NCBI GenBank assembly: GCA_963585895.1
Contig: OY757939.1
Coordinates: forward strand, 29,839,731-29,903,730
Source of the DNA: Sepioteuthis lessoniana
Lineage: Eukaryota; Mollusca; Cephalopoda; Myopsida; Loliginidae
Direction: 5' to 3'
DNA: 64,000 nucleotides
Position 1 is the stretch's first letter. Each line of letters begins with the position of its first letter. Below the pieces are notes generated by a model, which was given only the letters and a program-made list of their open reading frames with translations, ran no database searches and had not been told where the DNA came from. The position numbers and the translations under genes were made by a program. Shown piece after piece: positions 12,393-21,027 of this stretch.

Positions 12393-12758
12393 CCAAACAT
12401 CTCTATAGAACCGCTATTTTAATGACTGAAATTAAAAATAACCTTTTTGGCATTAAATGACCCACAGGGGTTGATATGCCGTTAAACAAAACTCAAACTC
12501 AAACTCAAACTCTAGATTGTAACAACCTTAAACATATCCGCACTAAGTACTATCAAGCAAGAAACCTGAGGGACATCTTTAAGAATACAAGCCCTGAAAA
12601 CATTTTTAATTTTCTAAAAAAAAAAAGCAACTTTTTCAGCAAGATATAACCAAACATCTCTATAGAACCACTACTTTAATGGCTGAAATTCAAAATAACC
12701 TTTTTGGCATTAAGTGACCCACAGGGGTTGATATGCTGTTAAACAAAACTCACTCAAA
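12393..12758 (+). repeat. J2 3' UTR followed by a tandem second 3' end
   Basis: The first 3' end runs to 12507: stem-loop at 12449-12480, then GTTAAAC and repeats of CAAACT. It is followed directly by a second copy of the last 250 bp (12509-12758, matching from about 12257), which restarts at TAGATTGTAACAACC and repeats the end of ORF2, the 3' UTR and the stem-loop, ending AAACAAAACTCACTCAAA. Both lie inside one pair of target-site duplications. Confidence 0.8.
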
Positions 12759-12770
12759 CTCAGGAGCTGT
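12759..12770. repeat. Target-site duplication of J2, right copy
   Basis: The copy CTCAGGAGCTGT is identical to 6916-6927. Confidence 0.85.
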
Positions 12771-13267
12771 GTCAGGACTCCTGTATGTTCAAGACACCCT
12801 GGCATACTGGCTACCCCGCCCTTCTGGACTGATGTATCAATGTAGCCGTTACCTAGAATGAAATCTGACAAGCGCCTTGACAATAAACCGAAAAAGATCT
12901 TACTTTCAGTGTTTAATAATGAAATTATTCGGAATTGGTCCAATGACTTCGAACCTTCCTCCTTTGGGATCCATACCCCCTCAGCGAATCTCCATTGCTC
13001 CACGATCTTGCCTCTCCTCCAAATGACTCTAAATATCTTCCACAGAATTTGTAGAATCCCTTTAAACCGCGTGTACACAATGTAAGGTACCCCACTTGGT
13101 CCTGGTGCTGAGGCGGATCTTGTGGCTCTCACAACTTCTTGCATTTCCTTCCAGGTTGGCAAGCGGATGTCATATTGGACCACTGGTGGCTTCTGCTGAA
13201 TTAAGCGATTGTTAATACCCATTTCTAACTCTTTTGCAGGGTCACTCATTGTATCTCGAAGATACAT
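12771..13267 (-). pseudogene. RT-B reverse transcriptase remnant, N-terminal half
   Basis: A minus-strand open stretch reads YLRDTMSDPAKELEMG and then the reverse transcriptase fingers: SASAPGPSGVPYIVY, WRFAEGVWIPKE, FRIISLLNTESKIFF and GCLEHTGVLTQLL. It ends exactly where J2 begins and continues at 6915 going down, so before J2 inserted the two pieces formed one open reading frame of about 380 codons across the junction. The amino end is cut at 13267, where a J-family RNase H fragment begins. The lack of internal stops in either half suggests RT-B was young when J2 split it. Confidence 0.8.
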
Positions 13268-13945
13268 ACAAGAGATACTAGAAACATATCACTAACAAAC
13301 TTTGGCAAAACAGTGATCTTGGCATGGGTGAGCATTAGGGGAAATCAAATGGCTGAAATACTCAGAAAAGAAACAACTAAAATGATAACAACTCTTAGAC
13401 TTCCATTAACTGATTAGAAAGCCAAAATCAAACACTACACAAGAAGAAAATGACAAACGATATGTCCCCAAATAACAAACTCTTTGAACATCAACCCACA
13501 GTTAAAGTGGAAATCGCAGAACCATTACCTAACTGAAGATATGACATAACATGATGCAGAATACCTAACACATGCCTACCTGCTCAAGGAAGAAACTGCA
13601 CCTTGGTGTACCTGCTGCAATCGACTATTCACAGTCAGTCACATATTGATTGGCTACAAGAAATATGAGAAAAGCTACCACGCAACAACCCTCACCCTGC
13701 TATTCAAAGATGTACCTGCCTCTCAAATAATAAAGTACCTTAAAAAGTAAACTACTTTCAACTCCTGTTGAACAAACACTAAGTACTTGAAATCTGTTTG
13801 ACCATGTATTACTACTAAGTGAGCTTTGCTGATCTAGACTTTGCTACCCATAAACTATTTGTTTTCAAATTATACATATCATATATGTATAAACTGTGTT
13901 TGGCAATGACCTGCTGTGGTTCATATGCCATAAAACCAAAACATC
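13268..13945 (+). pseudogene. J-family LINE 3' end fragment (possibly the end of J1)
   Basis: It opens in the RNase H domain: ILAWVSIRGNQMAEIL at about 13308-13360 corresponds to FTWIPSHIGIQGNEKAD of J2. The terminal Cys/His tail is eroded (TAPWCTCCN..FTVSHILIGYKKYE, about 13598-13680). The end, TGGCAATGACC..GGTTCATATGCCATAAAACC at 13898-13938, is the family 3' stem-loop. It starts immediately beside RT-B, as J1 stops beside RT-B at 6273, so it may be the other side of J1 with about 1.1 kb of reverse transcriptase and connector lost. That link is inference. Confidence 0.65.
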
Positions 13946-14039
13946 TATCTATCCAGTCTTGGAGCTTTGGGGAATGTGGAGTTACCATTGCTCCCAGATC
14001 CACTCTGATCCACAGTGGTAGCACATGATAGGGTCCGGT

Positions 14040-15357
14040 CAATGGGTCAAACAGATTCTACTGAACAGACTGGTACCCACTATTGCTGAAGAACAGGAGC
14101 AGTACAAACATGTTGTTTGTTCCATGGCAGCTCCAAGGGAAGTGCTTGGAACAAATCATGGTGCCATATGTAACATTTGATCTCACTAAAACATTCAACA
14201 CAGCAAGCAGAGGTGGAATGTGGCAGATCATGGAACAACTCACCTGTCTCCTAAAGTTGCTGATCATCCAGCTTCATGAAGACTAGTGTGGCGAAGTCAA
14301 ATGCAACAATGACCTCTCAGAGCCCTTCTCAATGACCAACAGAAGGAAGCAGAGCTATGACCTGGCACCAACTCTCTTCACCATGATGCTCAAACAGGCT
14401 ACAAAAGATCTTGATAGGAACAGAGTTGACATCAGATACTGTCTGGATAGTAGTCTGTTTAATCTTGAACAATTACAGGCCCACATAAAGACCTTTGAGC
14501 AACTGATCCTAAACCTCTTCAGCTTTGCCAAAGATGCTACTCTTATTGCCCATATGGAAAGAGCTTTGCAGCACATTACTTCCTGCTTCACAGAAGTATC
14601 CACCAGCCTACACCTCGGGAAGAATACTGCTCTCCTCACAATACCATCAGCATGACTGAGTTGAAGGCAGTCCATTGCTTCATCTATCCAGGGTACACCA
14701 TCATATCAGATGCCAAGATCAATAAGGAAGTTAACAGACTGGTAAAGGTGAGCAGTGCATTTGGCAGACTATTTGAATGTGTGGTACAACAGACACCTAA
14801 AGGCACAAAGATCAGCGTGTATAGTCATAGTCTTGTCACTCTCCTATATACTTTTGTGTCATTTATCATCACCACATTTCAAGTAGTTCAACCAGTGCTG
14901 TCACCAAACTTGAAGTCCTTGAAAAAGTGAAAATCATCCACATCAAAGCCATGCTACAGAAGGCCCAGCTATCCTGGACAGGATACATCTCCAGGATGAG
15001 GAATCATCACCTGCCCTGGATCATACTGTATGGTGATCTCACTGCTGGCCATCATGACAGGAGCATCAAAGAAGCGATTCAAGGACTGACTGAAAAAATC
15101 CCTTGGTACCTGTCACATCAACAATTGCTAATGATCCATCCTATCTGAGAACTGTGATGCCTGATCTCCTACTTGAAAACACCCTCAAGGACAAAAGGTA
15201 CTGAAGGAGGAACCACAACACTATACCATCAAACCCTGACCAGACCTTCAGCTTCAACTACTTGGTCCATTCCTGTAGGAATGGTCAAAGATGGGCAGTC
15301 CATGCAGTCTGTAGTTGGCATGGACTGCCCCTCATTCACAAAGCCAAGCCATTATTA
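14040..15357 (+). pseudogene. RT-C: fourth, decayed non-LTR reverse transcriptase
   Basis: Three broken frames carry remains of another LINE. NRSSTNMLFVPWQLQGKCLEQ and YVTFDLTKTFNTASRGGMW (14086-14225) are the first palm block, LAPTLFTMML (14355-14390) is the central block, and FSFAKDATLIAHMERALQHIT (14519-14582) stands where families of this kind have FADD, so one catalytic Asp is replaced by Lys. A connector (KVSSAFGRLFECV) and an IHIKAMLQKAQLSWTGYISRMRN segment (14937-15002) follow, a typical C-terminal region before the end. No endonuclease was found upstream. It is distinct from the RTE-like, J and RT-B families. Confidence 0.65.
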
Positions 15358-16525
15358 ATCTTTTATAAAAAAAAAAACAATCTTCAATTTAAAAATTTTT
15401 TTTTTTTTTTTTTTGCCTTGCTAAAAAGTAAAGAAACACACAATTACTATCTACCCATTCTCAAATTCAATGACCTTAATGATAAAAAAGTTGTTGCTCT
15501 TGTGTGTTGTAGTTGTTGTCAGAAGAAATTTTCCAAGATTAATCAGAACAAGTGCAAATCCTTAAGTAGAAATTGTTTTTAGAATTATTCTGTTGTAAAG
15601 TTGTTTCTAATAAGGACAAGTTATATTTACCAGCACCATTTTTGTAAGTTTAACCCTTTCACTGCATAGTTAAATTTCTTGGTAATTTCCATAAAATGTT
15701 AATTTTCCACCAAAACATATAAGTGATACTGGGTCAGTGACAGTTGACATGATATCCAGAAGTCACGGTGTATCCACTTCTTGCAGCATAAAGAAAGCTT
15801 TTTTCAAAGCCATGTTTAAATCCACTTTCTGCTGTTAACAGTAATAAAATGTTGAGTTGATATATCTACTTTCTGCAGCAAAAAGTTAAAAAGAAAATTA
15901 AACTAATTTTTTAAATGCTAAATACAGCCTGATAGTAATGCTTTGAGAAGCTAAAAATTTGGGATTTGAATTTGTTACCACACAAAAAGCTTACAAACCC
16001 AGTTTTGTTGGGGGGGGGGCTTTTAAAGGTCACCTTCTTGTGACCTGGTATGAAAACTGAGAGCAGGAATGAAAGAACAAAAATAAAATAATAAAAGTGA
16101 CAAGGAAATCATTCCAATTAGAGTACCCTCCCTGCATTTATTTCACTCTTTAACAAGATTTTTTTATATAGCCTCAAGCTTCTGTATTCACTAATGTTCT
16201 GATCATGCATGGCATCTTGACTGGAAATAGAGGTTTGCTCATGACAATATTTTATGATGACCTCATGATGTAACTTACTTTTTATGAAAATGGTGAACCA
16301 AGAAAAAATCATAGCAACTTTTAAGAAATATCAGTTTTATTACAATTGTTTGTTCCACAACTGGTGGCTCACCTGATTATATAGTTAAGGAAAATAAATG
16401 AACAATGATATTAGCTAGTATCAGATTTTTTTAAATTAAAGATAATCATAGATATTTGTTATATACAATTAATACCATAAAGTTTGTAATTGACTTCTCA
16501 TAGAAGCTGATGCCATATAATATGT
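15358..16525. other. Intergenic or intronic sequence
   Basis: AT-rich sequence with an A run then a T run near 15367-15415 and a G9 run near 16010. No coding signal was seen. Confidence 0.5.
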
Positions 16526-16798
16526 ATATGTATTTAACCAACCTCTCTGCCATGGGCTTTTAGTGGAGTAGTGTTGGTCTGGACTCAATTCTCCTTCTAG
16601 ACCAGTTGCCATGCTAAGGCTAAAGGTCTCAGTTTGCCTTACTATTTACATATTGTTGGGGGTGTAAGAAGAACAGATGGATTCATGCCTTTTCCAAGGA
16701 TATTAGTATGAAGAGAAGTGCAAACAGCTTTGTCCAGGGTTTGAACTCAGCTTGTCAAGCCTGTTATCTGACATGATAACCATTATGTCACACACTTC
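16526..16798 (-). repeat. SINE-B copy 1
   Basis: On the minus strand the head reads TGACATAATGGTTATC (A-box-like) and GAGTTCAAACCCTGG (B-box-like, 16733-16747). It is followed by a body with GGAAAAGGCATGAATCCATCTG and a 3' end of the type GTTAAATACATA. Copies sharing this layout lie at 24915-25203, 28331-28500, 28512-28812 and 42345-42613. Confidence 0.7.
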
Positions 16799-17780
16799 CA
16801 CAAATATATATGAACATGTTTTTATAACCCACATACATAATCACAGGATAAAATCTTCGACTGCAAACTAAAGAAATATTTGCATTTCCAATAGTTTATT
16901 AATTCAGCTGTTTAGAATTGCATTTTATTTTTATTTTAATTACAACTCATTTAAAGAAAGCTTTTATACAGTCATTAAGTTCAGTATGAAATCATATCCT
17001 GTTTATAGAATTATTAAAAATACCTAAAAATAATAAGGGGAAATACTGTATTGCATTTAAGTTATCTCTTTTGAAAAATTATGAGTGAAGCAAGCACAAA
17101 TACAAACTCACACAATTATTAACTTGCAAATTTGATTGGAAATAACTATTCGCCAAGTTGAAGCATTTTAATATTATTGCAGTACTAAAACTTTTGTTAC
17201 AATTGTGTTGTTTTGTTATATTTAGGTAACATAAAAATCTGATCATTTTGATAGAGATGAGTCTAAATTTTGTGAATTATTTACTTTCTATCATCTTACA
17301 TTGATCTGAACATAAAACAAAAAACTGTACAATCATGCCTTTAAAATAGTTACTTTTGTGTCCCTAACCTGGAAGCATTGAGCATCCAGTTAGAATCAAA
17401 CTCACTTACAATGGGCTGCTAAGCTATTAACCATATGCCATTAAAATACCAATGATCTATCTCAATAGTGTCTTACACACACACACAGAGAAATATAGCC
17501 AAAATAATTTTGGATTTAGGCCTGTTCTTTATCATCAGTTTCTTATTTCTAGTTGATTTATGTTTGGTTTCTAGTTTTAACTGATGTTTATAGGTTACTT
17601 TGTTTCTTCTATCTGTCTATATTCTGTCTCATACACATTTTGTGAATGGAGTATCTTGCAGGACTAGTTTATGAAACTGTGAAAACTATCTTCAGAGATA
17701 TTTTAGTATTTGTTATTTTGTCTTAATGGTAACATGCTTGTCTATAGAATTGATTTATTTTTCTGTCTCTCAAATAGTTA
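16799..17780. other. Intronic or intergenic sequence
   Basis: AT-rich with no gene. A short fragment ACCATATGCCATTAAAATACC at about 17429 resembles the 3' tail shared by the J LINEs and SINE-A. Confidence 0.45.
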
Positions 17781-17792
17781 TCATCATCATCA

Positions 17793-20700
17793 TCATATCG
17801 TGCTGGCAGCACGGATATCCCTGACCCTCTCTCGCCACTCCTCCCTATCGTTCATCGCCCTAGGTAGGTCTTCAGGACAACAACCTGTATCCTCACATAG
17901 CTGCTGAATGTACGTTCGTGCTGGTCGTCCTGCTTTTGCGCGGCCGTGTGTGGGGATCCATAAGAGTACATCTCTTATGAGTTCATCTCTGCTTCTCCAG
18001 CAATGTCCCGTATGTCTGGTTCGCCTAACTTGAATAGTTTTCGTGATAGGGGGCAGGTGGCCGTACAGTTGGTGTCTTGTGGGGTGTTGCTGCCAGGACT
18101 TGTTCAGGATTGCATGCAGCATTTTTGTGTAATTGCCATCTAGTTTCTTCTCCAGCCGTTTTGTTAGCGTCCATGTAGTGCATCCATATAGCAGTATCGA
18201 TGTTACCGCTGCCTGGAAGAAACTGCGTTTCATTTTATCGGTTAGGTCTGATTTCCATATAGTCGATAGCCTATTGATAGCTGTCCATGCTTTCGTTAAC
18301 CTCGTTTCGATGTCCTTTTCGGTTGATTCGACGCTGCTTCCTAGGTACGTGAATTTGTCTACTAGTTTAAGAGGGGTTCCTTCTAGAGTGGAGATGTCCC
18401 CCTTTTGGTTATAGCACATATATTCCGTTTTGTGTGCATTAACATGGAGGCCTATGCTTGCTGCTGCTCGTTCCAGGCTATGCAGAAGTGTTTCGGCTTG
18501 GTCAGGTGTATTTGCCAGTATCGCTATGTCATCGGCGTAGTCGGCGTCGGTAATTGTTGTTGCGGGGTATCTTCTGCTTCTTTTCTTCGTCAGTTCGAAG
18601 CCATTCTCTTTGATTTTGTCAATCGATGTTCTAAGTACGTAGTCTAGACAAATGATAAAGAGATACGGAGCCAGCGTGTCCCCTTGTAGTACTCCTGCTA
18701 CAATGTCGAAGTATTCTGTGTCTCCATCTGGTGATCGTACTTTTACTTTAGTGTTTCTATAGAGAATCGTTATTGCCGCTACGGTTTCTTTAGGTATGCC
18801 GTACGCTAGTAGGATTTGTTCCATCTTTCCTCTGTGAATGGAGTCGAAAGCCTTGGTAAAGTCGACAAATATTAATGTCGCTTGTAGGTTCTTTGCCCGT
18901 ACACCTTCAAGGATTCTACGGATGGTTAGTATTTGTGAGGTCGTAGATCTATTTCTTCGGAAGCCATTTTGGTTTTTTCTAAGTATGTTGTCGATTTTGG
19001 GTTCTATTCGGTTTCGTAGTAGGGCATTGTAGATTTTGGCAGCTATGGATGTAAGTGTTATGCCTCGGTAGTTTTTGGCTAATCCGAGGTCCCCCTTTTT
19101 AGGGAAGGGTAGTATGCATCCCTTCGTCCATCTATCTATCGGATTTTGATTGTATACTGCGTTGCAGTGTCGGAGCAGTATGTCGTCGAATTGTCTGGTC
19201 TTCCATACTTCCGGGGGAATTTCGTCCAGTCCTGCAGCTTTCCTATTTTTAATTTTTCTGAGAACCGAGTCGAGTTCTCCTTGTGTGAACGGTCCAAGTT
19301 TAATGTCTAATTGTTTGCTAATTATTCTGGTGATTGGTTCATGCGTTATTTTTGGTGGGTTTCCAAGTAAGTTTTCGAAGTGCTGTTTCCACAGTTTTAT
19401 TCTTTCTTGTTGGTTTGTTGCTTTAAGTTTTGCTTTGGCTGTGTTCTTTCTTCTGCTCACTTCGTTTATTGTTTGCCAGGCAATTCTAGATTGTCTATCT
19501 TCTACCGAGTCTCTAATCTTATCTATCTGATTTTGAATGTATTCTGTCTGTTCCTTTATATATATGCCTGCTAATTGATATTGTGCTGTTTTTAGTTTTA
19601 AGGCATTTGTGTTTGTTGGGTTTTTTCGATAGTTTTTGGAGGCTGTTTTCACTAGTGTACGTTTTTCTCTCACCGCTAAGGTTTCCCATGGGACTCTATA
19701 TTTAGTTTTAATTTTTGTTGGAATATATTTTGCTGCTGCCTCAAGGTGTGCATTGACGAAATTTTCGTATTCGTCGTTTGGTGTACTTTTTTCCGTCTTT
19801 TCTTGTAGTGTTTCGAATCTGTTTCTTAATTCTAATACGTATTTATCTCTGACATCTTTGTTGTTTAATAGGGCCCAGTCATAGTGTTTGGTGGTCGCTG
19901 TTCGTTTGTCGTTTTTTCGTAGGCTTAACCGTATTTTCGCTGTGACTATTCGGTGATCGGTGGACACACCCTCAAAAGAGGAGTATGCCTCGCAATTCAA
20001 TGCACTATTCTTCCATTTCTTGTTTATAAGGACGTAGTCTATCTGAGCTTTAGTATTGTTTGCGTACGTGTATGTCCATAGTTTGCCCTCTCTTTTTTGG
20101 TAGTTTGTATTGAGGCATGCTAATCTATTTTCTATCATGAAATCTGTTAGATGTTGCCCATTTCTATTTGACGTGTTGTGGAGGCTGTATTTGTTGTTTC
20201 CGTTTTTCCCGATTTGTGCATTCAAGTCTCCGCCAATGACTAACATGTTGTGTTTCGGGATACTACGCACTAATGAGGATAACTCATCGTAGAAGGTGAC
20301 TATTTCATTTTCTTCACTAACATTGGTGGGGCTGTAGCATGAGACGATTGTTGCTCTGGGGTTTCCGTTAAATGTAGCTACCATCATTCTAGGTTGTATT
20401 TTCTCTATGCTATTAAGCGTTTTTAGTGCTCTAGGTCCTATAAGCAATCCTACCCCTCCCACTGCGGCGTTGACAGAGTTTTTCCATGCGGATACAGTGG
20501 CGAGCGACCATCCATTGCCAGTTTCGTGATATTTGATATCTTCTGTGTGCGTGTATCTGTGTTCTTGTATGCATATTATGTCTATTTTATGTTCTTCGGC
20601 CGATGCGATTAGCTCTGGGAGTTGTCCTATTCTATTTAAGGTTCTTACGTTAAATGTGGCTATTTGTAGTGTTTGTTTGCATTTTAGTAGTTTTGATTGT

Positions 20701-20822
20701 TTGAGCTCTGTAGCTGATTTTTCGAACACCGAGGCCAGGGCTCCAACCTCAGCAGGACGCGCCCCTTTTTTACCCGCGCGAAGAGCGATGCGGTTTGTGT
20801 AAGTGGTTTGAGTGTGGGTCAT
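17793..20822 (-). CDS. RTE-like retrotransposon polyprotein (endonuclease and reverse transcriptase)
   Basis: An uninterrupted 1009-residue protein. An AP-type EEP endonuclease spans residues 50-300, with TFNVRTL (56-62), CIQEH (84-88), GGDLNAQIG (197-205) and STDHRIV (287-293). These are the Asn, Glu, Asp/Asn and Asp-His positions expected for metal-dependent nicking. The reverse transcriptase spans about 530-850, with NYRGITLTS (584-592), FVDFTKAFD (652-660), GVLQGDTLAPYLF (710-722) and DADYADD (759-765), so the catalytic Asp residues are all present. A C-terminal segment (TGHCWRSRDELIRDVLLW and GRPARTYIQQL) follows. No RNase H and no separate ORF1 were found. The protein would nick genomic DNA and copy its own RNA at the nick. 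The stop TGA is the first unit of the 3' repeat tail. The Met at 20822 is the first in frame and follows the UTR, though it could be one of several starts. Confidence 0.9.
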   Translation of the reverse strand: MTHTQTTYTNRIALRAGKKGARPAEVGALASVFEKSATELKQSKLLKCKQTLQIATFNVRTLNRIGQLPELIASAEEHKIDIICIQEHRYTHTEDIKYHETGNGWSLATVSAWKNSVNAAVGGVGLLIGPRALKTLNSIEKIQPRMMVATFNGNPRATIVSCYSPTNVSEENEIVTFYDELSSLVRSIPKHNMLVIGGDLNAQIGKNGNNKYSLHNTSNRNGQHLTDFMIENRLACLNTNYQKREGKLWTYTYANNTKAQIDYVLINKKWKNSALNCEAYSSFEGVSTDHRIVTAKIRLSLRKNDKRTATTKHYDWALLNNKDVRDKYVLELRNRFETLQEKTEKSTPNDEYENFVNAHLEAAAKYIPTKIKTKYRVPWETLAVREKRTLVKTASKNYRKNPTNTNALKLKTAQYQLAGIYIKEQTEYIQNQIDKIRDSVEDRQSRIAWQTINEVSRRKNTAKAKLKATNQQERIKLWKQHFENLLGNPPKITHEPITRIISKQLDIKLGPFTQGELDSVLRKIKNRKAAGLDEIPPEVWKTRQFDDILLRHCNAVYNQNPIDRWTKGCILPFPKKGDLGLAKNYRGITLTSIAAKIYNALLRNRIEPKIDNILRKNQNGFRRNRSTTSQILTIRRILEGVRAKNLQATLIFVDFTKAFDSIHRGKMEQILLAYGIPKETVAAITILYRNTKVKVRSPDGDTEYFDIVAGVLQGDTLAPYLFIICLDYVLRTSIDKIKENGFELTKKRSRRYPATTITDADYADDIAILANTPDQAETLLHSLERAAASIGLHVNAHKTEYMCYNQKGDISTLEGTPLKLVDKFTYLGSSVESTEKDIETRLTKAWTAINRLSTIWKSDLTDKMKRSFFQAAVTSILLYGCTTWTLTKRLEKKLDGNYTKMLHAILNKSWQQHPTRHQLYGHLPPITKTIQVRRTRHTGHCWRSRDELIRDVLLWIPTHGRAKAGRPARTYIQQLCEDTGCCPEDLPRAMNDREEWRERVRDIRAASTI

Positions 20823-21027
20823 GGTTATCTTTCGATGGCTGTTTTATTCTCTTCTATAGAAGCCACTCTTATAGAGGAGCAGCAGTAGTTCCCCGATCGA
20901 ACTGTCGATCCTGAGCGAAAAGTCGTCAAACTCACGTCCAGGACCCATTTGGGTATTGAGTTTGGTCGTCCATTGGTTTATTCAAATACCTTAACGTACA
21001 TCATGCTGCTTCCCATGTGTACATAAA
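20823..21027 (-). promoter_or_regulatory. 5' UTR of the RTE-like LINE
   Basis: About 200 bp between the ORF start and the return to AT-rich host sequence (AAAATAAAAATT at about 21027). The higher GC content and CpG match the ORF. It presumably contains the element promoter, but I see no defined motif. Confidence 0.5.

Larger units (their letters stand above)
6928..12758 (+). mobile_element. J2: near full-length RNase-H-bearing LINE
   Basis: A 5.8-kb non-LTR element consisting of 5' UTR, gag-like ORF1 with CCHC knuckles, ORF2 (endonuclease, reverse transcriptase, RNase H), and a 3' UTR ending in a CAAACT-repeat tail. It is flanked by a 12-bp target-site duplication and sits inside RT-B. An EEP endonuclease, an RNase H domain and a knuckle-bearing ORF1 fit the I/LOA/Nimb-type group better than Jockey sensu stricto, which lacks RNase H. 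Database hits may still carry the name 'mobile element jockey'. Stops and at least two frameshifts make this copy inactive, although it is much better preserved than J1. Confidence 0.85.
17781..21027 (-). mobile_element. Near full-length RTE-like LINE with intact ORF
   Basis: This minus-strand element comprises a 5' UTR (about 20823-21027), one long ORF (20822 down to 17793), and a (TGA)n tail (17796-17781). It has a clearly higher GC content and more CpG than the AT-rich host sequence, consistent with recent insertion. Related broken copies lie at 1641-2974, 27990-28290 and 57857-58250. A single endonuclease-reverse transcriptase ORF and a short-repeat tail instead of poly(A) fit the RTE-type group; clade assignment is tentative. 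The 5' boundary is placed by composition only, and no target-site duplication was identified. Confidence 0.8.

Noticed and set aside
18133-20802. Several plus-strand open frames of 60-126 codons
   Set aside because: Shadows opposite the 1009-codon minus-strand LINE frame.
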